Source of the DNA: Gemmatimonadota bacterium
GTDB taxonomy: Bacteria > Gemmatimonadota > Gemmatimonadetes > Gemmatimonadales > GWC2-71-9
Length of the DNA: 47,512 nucleotides
Direction of reading: 5' to 3'
NCBI GenBank assembly: GCA_003221005.1
Contig: QHTZ01000072.1
Span: forward strand, 1 to 47,512
A model generated the notes under the pieces. It saw only the letters and a program-made list of their open reading frames with translations. It did no database searches and was not told where the DNA came from. Shown one piece after another: positions 33,708 to 41,782 of the stretch (positions are counted from its first letter, which is position 1; every line of letters starts with the position of its first letter). Both the position numbers and the translations under genes were made by a program.

Positions 33708-34455
33708 TCGCGGATTCGATGGCCGCCCGCTGCTCGGGCGTCAGCTCCAGCAGATCCAGCTTGGCCACGCTCGCCTCCGGCAGCCGCAGGGGCTGCCCGG
33801 TTCCGAACACGAACCGCTGGACGCCCACCGTCTGCAGCAACGTCTCGAGGTGGTCCTCGGGCGGGCCCCAGATCCAGCTGATGTCCCACCAGACGCGCGC
33901 CGCTTCCTCCGGCGTCGAGCCGAAGTGCACTTCCTCGATGAACGCGCGGTCGGCGTGCGTCACGATCAGGCGCGCATCCTCGTCGCTCCGGAGCAGCGCG
34001 CGGACCGCGGCTGCCGGGAGCTCGGACGCACGATCGTGGGGATGCCGCTGGCGCGCGTCCTCGAGTCGCACCGCGAGGAGCAGGGGCACTCGCGCCGCGC
34101 CGCAGGCCGCCGTGAGCACCCGCATCTCAGCTCCGGCAGGGTCGAGCCCGTAGTAGGTCGGATCGCAGCGCACCGCCGGCGCGCCATGATCTGCCGCCTC
34201 GCCCAGCGCATCCTCCCACCCCCCGAGGCCCGGGTGGACCGCGGGCACCGGCTGGAACCGCCGCTCAGCCGACGCGGTCTCGTAGAGCCACGCGTTCCCC
34301 TCGCCGGGGGCGCGCCAGAACAGGCTCGGCAGGTGGCTCACCCAGGCCGCGTCGATCCTGACGCGATCCATCGCCTCGCGCAGCGCGTCGGGCGAGGTTC
34401 CTGGCACTCGCCGGTACGGATAGGCCCCAAGGAACGCGCTGACGTCGATCCGCAT
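33682..34455 (-). CDS. amidohydrolase-2 family TIM-barrel protein
   Basis: A 257-residue protein beginning MRIDVSAFLGAYPYRR. In this family an N-terminal HxH binds metal; here the equivalent position reads DVSAF, so the first metal ligands are missing. Later segments PAVHPGLGG, VTHADRAFIEEVHF and FVFGTGQPL (with Gly-Thr-Gly where many members have GSDxP) follow the fold. It may be a metal-poor paralogue of the next gene upstream, a non-catalytic partner or an enzyme with an altered site. The start ATG overlaps that gene's stop by one base (TGATG), so they are translated together. Confidence 0.78.
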   Translation of the reverse strand: MRIDVSAFLGAYPYRRVPGTSPDALREAMDRVRIDAAWVSHLPSLFWRAPGEGNAWLYETASAERRFQPVPAVHPGLGGWEDALGEAADHGAPAVRCDPTYYGLDPAGAEMRVLTAACGAARVPLLLAVRLEDARQRHPHDRASELPAAAVRALLRSDEDARLIVTHADRAFIEEVHFGSTPEEAARVWWDISWIWGPPEDHLETLLQTVGVQRFVFGTGQPLRLPEASVAKLDLLELTPEQRAAIESANAREVHAG

Positions 34456-35255
34456 CAGTCAGCCGGAAACGCACCGCGCGGGAAGATGCGCGCGGCGTTC
34501 TTCCACTTCACGCGCTCCAGATCCTCCGGAGCGAGCAGGCGCTCGAGGTAACGCAGCTTGGCCCACGCGGTGTCGAGGGTGAGGTCGGCGCCCCACAGGA
34601 GGCGCTCCACGCCGACCGCCTCCAGGCAGCTCTCGAGCATCCCTCCATCCACCCCGCTCCCCGAGAGATCGACGTAGACGTTTGCGACATCGCGCAGCGC
34701 CGCGAGCGAGTGCTCCCAGTCGCCGCCGCCGCCGATGTGAGCGAGCAGGAACGACGCTTCGGGGTGACGCCGGGCGAGGGCGGCGAGCTCGACCGCGTCG
34801 GAGGCTTCCTGCCCCGGCCAGTCCCGCCGGCGGTGCTGCCACACGTGGTGCAGCACGGGGACGCCGCGCTCCCGTGCCAGCTGGCACACCGGGTCGAGCA
34901 GCGGATCGCTCGCGCGACGGCTGGCGGCGAGCTTGATCCCGATCATCCCGGCGGCGAGACAGCGGCCGATCTCGGCGAGCGCGTGCGCGATGTAATTGGG
35001 ATTGACTGTCACGTAACCGCGGATGCGCGTGGGAGCGTCGCGTTGCAGAGCCAGCAAGGCGTCGTTCCCGTACTCCAGGTCGGCGGGCGACGGGAAGTAG
35101 ATCGGCGACGTGCGTCCCCAGCTCCCCAGGATCGACCCGACGTGCACGGTAATCCCGATCTTCTCCCCGGCTCGCAGCCGGCTGGCGTTACGCTCGCGCC
35201 AGTCGGCGCGCGGGGTGCGATCGTGGTAGAAGTGCGCGTGCACGTCGATGAGCAT
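34455..35255 (-). CDS. amidohydrolase-2 family metal-dependent hydrolase/decarboxylase
   Basis: A 266-residue TIM barrel of the amidohydrolase-2 (ACMSD-like) family. The metal site is readable: N-terminal DVHAHFYHD (HxH), PVLHHVWQH in the middle, LLAHIGGGGDW, and LLWGADLTLDT (the terminal Asp). Such enzymes hydrolyse or decarboxylate small acids. It is the first gene of a five-gene minus operon (35255 to 30513): two amidohydrolases, a DapA-type lyase, an FMN-type barrel and an enolase-superfamily enzyme, with all junctions overlapping by 1-26 bp. Its promoter must lie in the 124-bp region shared with the Yip1 gene. Confidence 0.87.
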   Translation of the reverse strand: MLIDVHAHFYHDRTPRADWRERNASRLRAGEKIGITVHVGSILGSWGRTSPIYFPSPADLEYGNDALLALQRDAPTRIRGYVTVNPNYIAHALAEIGRCLAAGMIGIKLAASRRASDPLLDPVCQLARERGVPVLHHVWQHRRRDWPGQEASDAVELAALARRHPEASFLLAHIGGGGDWEHSLAALRDVANVYVDLSGSGVDGGMLESCLEAVGVERLLWGADLTLDTAWAKLRYLERLLAPEDLERVKWKNAARIFPRGAFPAD

Positions 35256-35277
35256 GGGTAGAATCTGGGTCCTATGC

Positions 35278-35348
35278 CGCTACGTCGCTACGTCGCTGCG
35301 GTTTACGAGGCCGACGGGGGGCCTTTCGTACACCGTAGCGACGTAGCG
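35278..35348. repeat. perfect 15-bp inverted repeat with internal hairpin, divergent intergenic region
   Basis: Arm 35278-35292 and arm 35334-35348 are exact reverse complements, each built from the 8-bp unit CGCTACGT. Between them lies AGGCC/GGCCT. The structure occupies the region between the amidohydrolase operon (minus) and the Yip1 gene (plus) and could be a regulatory site, a cruciform or a short repeat element. Confidence 0.75.
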
Positions 35349-35379
35349 TCGTACAACGATTCTTGTATCTTGGACCCCC

Positions 35380-36126
35380 ATGCGGATGCCACCACCGCCG
35401 CCCCGCGGCCCAACCCCCCCGACCCCGCCTCGAGGACCGACGCCACCTCGGGGACCGACTCCGCCGCCGCGGGGCCCCACGCCGCCACGCGGGCCCGCGC
35501 CGGCGAGGCCGGTCGTCAAGGTCAGTGTGCAGAGAGCGAAGCCGCGCGGCCCCGCGTGGCTCGCGCGCGCGCAGCGCGTGATCCTGCACCCGCGCCAGGA
35601 GTGGGCGGCGATCGCCGGCGAGTTCACCAGCGCCGGACCGATCTACCGGGGCTTCTTGCTGCCGGTTGCGGCGATCGGCCCCCTCGCGGCGACGGTGGGA
35701 ACCATCATCTCGGGCGGCGAGCGCAGCAGTCTCGTGGGGACGTTTAGGATCTCGATGACGGACGCGATCACGCGCGGCGTGCTCGAGTACGCCTTGAACC
35801 TGATCGCGGTGTACGCGTTCGCCCTGGTGATCGACCTGCTGGCGGGGATTCTCGGCGGCCAGCGCAACCAGGTGCAGGCGCTCAAGGTGGCGGCCTACGG
35901 AAGCTCGCCGTACTGGCTCGGCGGCGCGCTCGCCGTCCTGCCCAAGCTCGCCCCGATCGGCTTGCTCCTCGGACTGTACAGCGTGCGGGTGTACGCGGCC
36001 GGTCTGTCGCCAGTGATGAAGACACCACCTGACAAGACGCTGCCCTATACGCTGCTCACCAGCGCGGCGGGCGCGATGGTCGTCCTGGTGGTGGCGACCG
36101 TGCTGCAGCTGTTCGTCAGCCCGTAG
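35380..36126 (+). CDS. Yip1-domain membrane protein with proline-rich N-terminus
   Basis: A 248-residue protein. The first ~45 residues are Pro/Arg/Gly repeats (PPRGPTPP-type), followed by VQRAKPRGPAWLARAQRVILHPRQEWAAIAGE (read as RAQRVILHPRQEW), the usual entry to bacterial Yip1-like domains. Four to five transmembrane helices follow: YRGFLLPVAAIGPLAATVG, LEYALNLIAVYAFALVIDLLAGILGG, YWLGGALAVLP and MVVLVVATVLQLF. Its function is unknown; members are thought to shape or organise membranes. A TATCTT at 35366-35371 lies only 8 nt before ATG, so a leaderless transcript is possible. It ends directly against the aminotransferase stop (36126/36127). Confidence 0.82.
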   Translation: MRMPPPPPRGPTPPTPPRGPTPPRGPTPPPRGPTPPRGPAPARPVVKVSVQRAKPRGPAWLARAQRVILHPRQEWAAIAGEFTSAGPIYRGFLLPVAAIGPLAATVGTIISGGERSSLVGTFRISMTDAITRGVLEYALNLIAVYAFALVIDLLAGILGGQRNQVQALKVAAYGSSPYWLGGALAVLPKLAPIGLLLGLYSVRVYAAGLSPVMKTPPDKTLPYTLLTSAAGAMVVLVVATVLQLFVSP

Positions 36127-37311
36127 TCAGCCGACCACCCCTCCCAACACTTCCTCCAGCACAGCGAGCGTGCGGTCGACCGTGCTCTCGTCGTGTGCGA
36201 GGGAGACGAAGTTGTACGCGGTGCGCTTGAAGAGCAGCCCGCGCGCGGCGCAGCCGCGCGCCACGGAGCGGGAGACTTCTTCGCTCGCGTAGTTGAGGAA
36301 GCACATCTCCGCCACGCCCGCGACGCCCGTGACGGCGTGGGGGTAACGGTGCTGCAGGCGGTGCAGTCCGTGCAGCAGCTGGGTCCCGACCTGGTGGAGG
36401 TGCGCGCACACTCCTTCCGCGACCGTCACCTGCAGCGTGGCTCGGGCGGCGGCGAGGGCTACGCTCTCGGTGGCGAGCGTTGAGGAGATCCACGTGTGCG
36501 CCACGCCGCTCATGAGGTCGGCCCGCCCGCCGACCGCGGCGAGCGGGAAGCCGTTCGCCATGGCCTTGCCCAGTACGACCAGATCGGGACGGACCCCGTA
36601 CCGTTCCGCGGCGCCGCCGAGAGCGAGACGAAACGCGGTCTTGATCTCGTCGAACACCAACACCGCCCCGACCCGCGCAGTCTCCCCCCGGAGCGCGTCG
36701 AGCCACTCCCGCCTCGGCTCCTCCACGACGACCGGCTCGACCACGACGACCGCGAGCCGGTCGCCCACGGCGCGGATCTCCGCGCGGGTGCGCTCCACGT
36801 CGTTGAACGGCAGCTCCGCGTACAGCTCGCGCGTGGCGGCGGGCACACCCTGGACGGCACCCCCCTGGCACCAGTCGAGCCACCCGTGATACCCGCACCC
36901 GAGTACCCGGTCGCGCCCAGTGGCGACGCGCCCCAGGCGGACGGCGGCGGCCACCGCCTCCGCCCCGGTTTTCAGGAATCGTACCCGCTCGATCCAGGGA
37001 ATCGCGCCGCACAGCGCCACGGCGAGCTCCTCCTCGAGGACCGGGGCGAGCGGCCCGACCACGCCGCTCGCGATCGCCTCCTGCGCCGCGCCATTCACCG
37101 CGGGGTGTCCGTACCCCAGCGCGACCGCGCCGAGCGCCATGATGTAATCCACGTACTCCCGGCCCGCTTCGTCCCACACGCGGCACCCGGCGGCGCGCGC
37201 CATCCGCTCCGGGGGGGGTGGGGAAGGACCGTCGCCCGCCGCGCCGAACAGCGCGTCTGGCCGCTTGCTAGCGGTCGACGTGAATCCCGGAACGCGCCAA
37301 TCGCTCGCCAT
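36127..37311 (-). CDS. class III aminotransferase, glutamate-1-semialdehyde aminomutase-like
   Basis: A 394-residue PLP enzyme. Visible motifs: GREYVDYIMALGAVALGYGHP (read as YVDYIMALG and LGYGHP), FLKTGAEAVAAAVRLGR, GYHGWLDWC, VVEPVVVEEPRRE, VFDEIKTAFRLALGG (Asp) and VVLGKAMANGFPLAAVGG with the PLP Lys. The GYHGWLDWC and GKAMANG patterns point to the GSA aminomutase/sugar-aminotransferase side of class III. As the last gene of the operon from 43140, after a sugar-type kinase and heparinase, it may aminate a sugar aldehyde; heme synthesis is not suggested by any neighbour. ATG 37311 overlaps trmJ by 44 bp. Confidence 0.87.
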   Translation of the reverse strand: MASDWRVPGFTSTASKRPDALFGAAGDGPSPPPPERMARAAGCRVWDEAGREYVDYIMALGAVALGYGHPAVNGAAQEAIASGVVGPLAPVLEEELAVALCGAIPWIERVRFLKTGAEAVAAAVRLGRVATGRDRVLGCGYHGWLDWCQGGAVQGVPAATRELYAELPFNDVERTRAEIRAVGDRLAVVVVEPVVVEEPRREWLDALRGETARVGAVLVFDEIKTAFRLALGGAAERYGVRPDLVVLGKAMANGFPLAAVGGRADLMSGVAHTWISSTLATESVALAAARATLQVTVAEGVCAHLHQVGTQLLHGLHRLQHRYPHAVTGVAGVAEMCFLNYASEEVSRSVARGCAARGLLFKRTAYNFVSLAHDESTVDRTLAVLEEVLGGVVG

Positions 37312-38014
37312 ATTTCACCACCTCGATCGCCATCGCCCGCAGCAATTTCACCTCCCGCTCGTCGAGCGGCACGCGGTGCACCACTTCGCGCACCGTGCGG
37401 AGGACGTGCTCGGCGTCTCGCGTCTTGAAGAACTCGATGACCGTGAGTGCGCGCTCGATGTCGGCAAAAAGGCGCTCGAGGTCCGCCGCAGGCGCGGGCC
37501 CGGCGCGCCGCCGCGGCGGTTTGAACCCCGGCGCGCTTTCCGATCGGGCGAGCGCCAGCTCGTACAGCATCACCACCACAGCATGCGCCAAGTTCAGCGA
37601 CGCATACGCCGCGTCGGACGGAATCGTGACGACGCGGTGGCAGCGGTCGAGCGCCTCGTTCGTGAGACCCTTGTCCTCCCGGCCGAAGAGCAGGGCCACC
37701 GGCCCGCTCTCAGCCAGCGTCGTGATCTCCCTCGCAGCCTCCCGGGGACGCTGCAGGTTGCGTTTGGCAGTGCGCCCCCGGGCCGTGAAGCCGACGACAT
37801 GAACGCAGTCCGCGAGCGCGCCCGCGAGATCGTTGAAGAGCTGCACCCGCGCAAGGACATCCTGGGTCTGGTGCGCGATGCCCTCGATCCGGTGCGCGTC
37901 GTACTCCCGCGGCGACACGAGGCGCAAATCCGGGAGACCGAAATTCTTCATGGCCCGCACCACGTGCGCGACGTTGACGAGCTCCTGGGGCTCGTGCAGC
38001 ACGACGGCGATCAT
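37268..38014 (-). CDS. trmJ: tRNA 2'-O-methyltransferase, TrmJ/SpoU family
   Basis: A 248-residue SPOUT methyltransferase, close to the usual TrmJ length. It carries VNVAHVVRAMKNFGLPDLRLV (motif 1 region, read as NVAHVVRAMKNFG), LLFGREDKGLTNEAL (motif 2, the knot loop) and IPSDAAYASLNLAHAVVVMLYEL (motif 3, read as SDAAYASLNLAHAV). The C-terminal ~80 residues form an Arg-rich helical extension. TrmJ methylates position 32 of tRNA. The ATG overlaps the heparinase stop as ATGA, an unexpected neighbour for a housekeeping gene. The family is sure; TrmJ rather than another SpoU member is likely from length and motif 3. Confidence 0.85.
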   Translation of the reverse strand: MIAVVLHEPQELVNVAHVVRAMKNFGLPDLRLVSPREYDAHRIEGIAHQTQDVLARVQLFNDLAGALADCVHVVGFTARGRTAKRNLQRPREAAREITTLAESGPVALLFGREDKGLTNEALDRCHRVVTIPSDAAYASLNLAHAVVVMLYELALARSESAPGFKPPRRRAGPAPAADLERLFADIERALTVIEFFKTRDAEHVLRTVREVVHRVPLDEREVKLLRAMAIEVVKYGERLARSGIHVDR

Positions 38015-39624
38015 CCGAGCAGGTCCAGCACGCCGAACCGCTCCGGGTCCTGCCGGTCTCCCCGCAGCCACACCCATCCGTTCCCCCCGCTCCACACGAG
38101 CTGCCCTGCCCGCCGCACACGGCCCGGGAGCATCTCGTTGACCAGCAGGTCGAATCCCAGCCTGCCGCCGACGTGGGCGCGCGCTCCCGCGGTCAGCGTG
38201 ATCTCGACCGTCACGCGGTAGCCCTGAGCGGTGCGCTCCCACGCGCCCCGCACGGCCGCGGCGTGGGGCGCGGTGCCGTCTACCGCCCGCACGCGCACGG
38301 GTCCTCGCGTTTCACCCTCCGGCACGATCAGGAAACCCAGGACCTCGCCTGTCTCCCCTTCCTGGACGTAGACCTGCACGCCGTCCGAGTGCACGTCGTC
38401 GGGCTCGTTGTCGAACCGCAACGGCGGCGCATCGGCCGCGCGGAAGCACAGATCCGGCTTCGTCACCTCAACGGCCACGTAGAGCGCATCGTCGCTCCAG
38501 TTCACGTAGGCGGTCGCGGAGCACTCCTCCGGACCTGGGTACGGCTCCTCGCTGCGTCGGTACTGGTCCTCGACATCGAGGGTAAGCGGCTCGCCGGTAT
38601 CGAAGCCCGCGAGCGTCCCGTCGAGGGCCGGCGCCCCGTCAATGCGTAGGGCGCTCGCGCGGGCCTTGGTCGGCGCGTCGATCTGGACCAACGGTTGGAA
38701 CGGAGACTCGGGCTGGCGCCGCCCGCCGAGCCGGATGCTGCCCGACGGCCCGTCGACGCTCCAGCCCGCTCCGAGGACCGCGTGCCGGTCGGTCCCGCGG
38801 GGCGTGTCCACCTCGATGACGTCGCCCTTCACGCGCACTGCCCGCACCTGGGGGGCCTCGGTCACGCTCTCGAGCACGGCGACGAGGCGCGCGCCGCGTC
38901 CGCGCACCCGAACGACGTAGAACATCTCACGCTTGGCACTGCCTGGTCTTCCCGGACCCTCACCCCGAAGCAGCTCGCCGCCGAAAGCGAGATGGACACG
39001 CAACCGCCGCTCGCCGAGCGTGCCCTCCAGGACCACGGGCCCAACGTCCTCAGGGACGAACCGCTCCACACCCGTCACGAATTCGTCGGGCAGCTCTCCG
39101 CTTTCCCACTCCCCTGACGCTTCCACTACGACCTCCCCGGTGAAATGCCACGGCAACTCGAGTAAGTGCTCCTCCCGGCTCGCAAGATCGACGACATCGA
39201 CGAGATATCCGGGACCTGCCACGACGGCGCGCGTGACCTCGCCGTAGCGCCCTCGCGCCCACGCCCAGCCGTCGCGCGTGTCGAACGCCTCGCACACCGC
39301 GTCACCCGCGGGCTGGGAGCGCCCGTCCAGGCGCGGCGCGTTGTGGGCAAGGGTGCCCCGATACCAGAACAGCTCTCGCGACACGTATGACCCTGTCCCC
39401 ACGTCGGGAAGCCAGTAAACGCCGTCGGCGTGCACGGTGAGGCTCAGGCGGTCGCGGTGACCGTGCCCGCCCCCCGACGGGCCGCACTCGAGGCTCGCGT
39501 AGCGACGCGGCGCGCGCAGCAGCGCCAAGCCCTGCGCCGGGAGCAGCTCGCTCGCGGGCGTCCAGGCGGGGACATCCGCCGGGAGCTCGGGGAGGATCTC
39601 GAGAAGCGACCACCAGGAGAGCGT

Positions 39625-39652
39625 GACGCGGGACGGGGGACGGGGGACGGGT
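39625..39652. repeat. heptamer tandem repeat GACGGGG inside the heparinase gene
   Basis: Four 7-bp units: GACGCGG, two GACGGGG and GACGGGT. Its reverse complement shares an 18-bp exact stretch with the repeat at 39745-39772, about 95 bp away. Confidence 0.75.
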
Positions 39653-39744
39653 GGGATCGGCGCGTCATGGAGGTACGATTCCATGAGGTCCGCGGGCGCG
39701 GCAGGTGCGTCATAGAGCGCCTTCAGCCAGCCGAGCAGCTCGCT

Positions 39745-39772
39745 CGTCCCTCGTCCCCCGTCCCGCGTCCCC
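39745..39772. repeat. heptamer tandem repeat CGTCCCN inside the heparinase gene
   Basis: Four 7-bp units of the form CGTCCC plus T, C, G, C. It is the inverted partner of 39625-39652 and codes for a Gly/Arg/Thr-rich loop. Confidence 0.75.
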
Positions 39773-40756
39773 AGCCTCGCGATCCCGATCTCCCACAGCT
39801 CGAGATACGCCGGTTGCGCGAGCGAGACGCCGAAGCGCGAGTCCTTGCGCGCCGGATACGTGAAATCGGGAAGCGCGCTCACGGCGGGAGCGCGCAGCGC
39901 GGCCGCGAGGCGCGCCGCAACTCCCGGCTCGGCAAAGAGGTCGACGCCGGCGTGGCGGGCCCAACCCGTCCCGGCGAGAACGCCGCGCAGCGCGAACAGG
40001 TGATAGTTCTCGCCCTCGTACCACATGCCGTCCCGCCCGAAGCCCCGCAGCAGGTGGGCCAGGAGCCCGGTTTGGCCTTCGATGGCGCGCCGTGCCAGCT
40101 CCTCATCCTCGAACCACACCGCGATGGCGAGCAGCGCCGCGTTGTTCCAGCTCTGGCGGTTCGAAAACCACTCATCGAACTCGCCGATGAGATTGGCCGC
40201 CTCCTCGACGACTTGCGCGACCCCCGCGGCGGTAGCCTGGTCGAGCTGTCCCGCTTCGCGCAGCAGGAACGCCGCGGCGACGTAGTTGCAGATCCACAGA
40301 GACTCGAGGTAGGTCGAGAAGAAGAGCCGGCTCGGCCCGAGCACGTTGTCGCGGTTCGGGTAGCGCAATAGCTGCGCGCGTAAGCGCGCAGCACCTCTAC
40401 GGCACGCCCTGCAGCGGCCGCGTTCTCCCCGAGCGCCGCGAGCGTCGCGAGGTGCGCCGCGCGCTCGGCGAGCCAGAGATGCTGATAGTGCGCCCAGTGG
40501 CGATCGTGCCGCTCGCCCGAATAGCTCCTGCCGCACTCGGGGCAGCGATGGACGCGGGGACTCCACGGATCGAAGACGAGCCGTGAGTGGTCTTCGGGAC
40601 ACACGCCGCCGTCCATCGACAGCAAGGCCTTCTCCTCGGGAATGTGCGGCAGCCGCGCGAGCACCGGCTGGGCGCGCTCCGTCAGGCCGGCGAGCAGCCG
40701 TTGAAGATCGCCCGACGCTGCCAGGGCTTCCCGTCGGGCCGCAAGCTGCGCGGCTG

Positions 40757-41782
40757 TCACCATGCCCTCACGCCCTCCCGCGCCCAGGCCACCGGGAGCA
40801 CCGTCGCCTGGGCGCTCCGGGCCGCTGCCGCGCCGGCGCTCGGATCGCGCACCAGGAAGAACATGCAGCCGCCGGCCCCCGATCCCGCGGCCTTCCCGCC
40901 CAGCGCGCCCGCGTCCGCCATCGCCCGTTCCAGCAGCGCCATCTCGGGAGCGCGCATCTCGGGATCGAGCGCCTGCTGGTGCCGCCAGTTTTCGGCGAGC
41001 AGGACGCCCACGCGAGCGAGGTCGGCGGCGCGCAGGGCGTCGGTCATGCGCTCAGCCGTCTCCTTGAGACCACGCAGCGCATCCACGACCCGCGTCTCCC
41101 CACGCTCGTAGGCCGCGAGCACGCGGGCGATGGTCGCGCCGGAGAGCCGGGACTTCCCCGTGTAGCACAGGATCGTCTGCCGCTCGAGCGCGGTCCGGAA
41201 CGCGGGGTCGAGCGTGATCGGCTCCACGCCGACATCGGGGTCGCGGAAGCTCAAGCGGTGGACCCCGCCCAGCGCCGCCGCGAACTGATCCTGCTTGCCC
41301 CCCGCGATCCGCGCCTCGACCGTCTCGAGGTACCAGGCATGCTCGGCGATCTCCCGCTCGCTGAAGCGTTCGCCGCGGGCCAGCGCCAGCGCCGCAACCA
41401 GCGCGACGTCGAGCGCGCCCGAGCTGCCCAGCCCCGAGCCCGCCGGCGCGTCCGAGCGCGTCGCTAACGTGCAGGCGCTCTGCACCGGAAACATGCGCAA
41501 CGCGGCCTTGTGGAGATCGAGCCGCCCGTCGATCACGAGTCCGCCCGCGTTGGCACACTCAAGCTCCTCGCCCAAATCGAGCGCCGCCAGCTTGATGCGC
41601 GGGCCGCCGAGCGTCAGCTCGACGTGCGCGGACAGCGCGATGGCGGCGTTCACGACCACGCCTCCCTCGCGCGCCGAGAATGGCGGTACATCGGTCCAGC
41701 CGCCGGCGAAATCCAACCGCACCGGCGCACGCGCATGGAACGCGCTCGGCAGGTCACGGCGCCTCACGGGGTCACGCGCCAC
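40757..41782 (-). CDS. GHMP-superfamily sugar kinase (heptose 7-phosphate/fucose/galactose kinase-like)
   Basis: A 341-residue kinase. Motif 1 is APVRLDFAGGWTDVPPF (substrate side, as in the D-glycero-D-manno-heptose 7-phosphate kinase group), motif 2 is PAGSGLGSSGALDVA (ATP-binding Gly/Ser loop) and motif 3 is GKAAGSGAGGCMFFL. It phosphorylates a sugar or sugar phosphate with ATP in the cytoplasm. The gene overlaps the ABC substrate-binding protein gene by 19 bp and the heparinase gene by 7 bp, so it probably acts on a sugar released or imported by this operon. The exact sugar is unknown; no heptose pathway genes are near. Confidence 0.88.
   Translation of the reverse strand: MARDPVRRRDLPSAFHARAPVRLDFAGGWTDVPPFSAREGGVVVNAAIALSAHVELTLGGPRIKLAALDLGEELECANAGGLVIDGRLDLHKAALRMFPVQSACTLATRSDAPAGSGLGSSGALDVALVAALALARGERFSEREIAEHAWYLETVEARIAGGKQDQFAAALGGVHRLSFRDPDVGVEPITLDPAFRTALERQTILCYTGKSRLSGATIARVLAAYERGETRVVDALRGLKETAERMTDALRAADLARVGVLLAENWRHQQALDPEMRAPEMALLERAMADAGALGGKAAGSGAGGCMFFLVRDPSAGAAAARSAQATVLPVAWAREGVRAW

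Larger units (their letters stand above)
38011..40763 (-). pseudogene. heparinase II/III-type polysaccharide lyase with C-terminal CBM9-like domain, frameshifted
   Basis: A large lyase in two frames. The N-terminal part (ATG 40763) has CPEDHSRLVFDPWSP, CPECGRSYSGERHDRHW and ends VEVLRAYARSY. The continuation RYPNRDNVLGPSRLFFSTYLES lies in another frame; one extra T near 40366-40370 would join them. The rest has NRQSWNNAAL, YEGENYHLFALRG, GGHGHRDRLSL and a CBM9-like end (YVNWSDDALYVAVEV). The family cleaves uronic acid-containing glycans by elimination. Either a real null mutation or an assembly error explains the break, since no start for the second part is obvious. Two heptamer repeats in inverted orientation lie in the coding sequence (39625-39652 and 39745-39772). 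The start overlaps the kinase gene by 7 bp. Confidence 0.8.
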
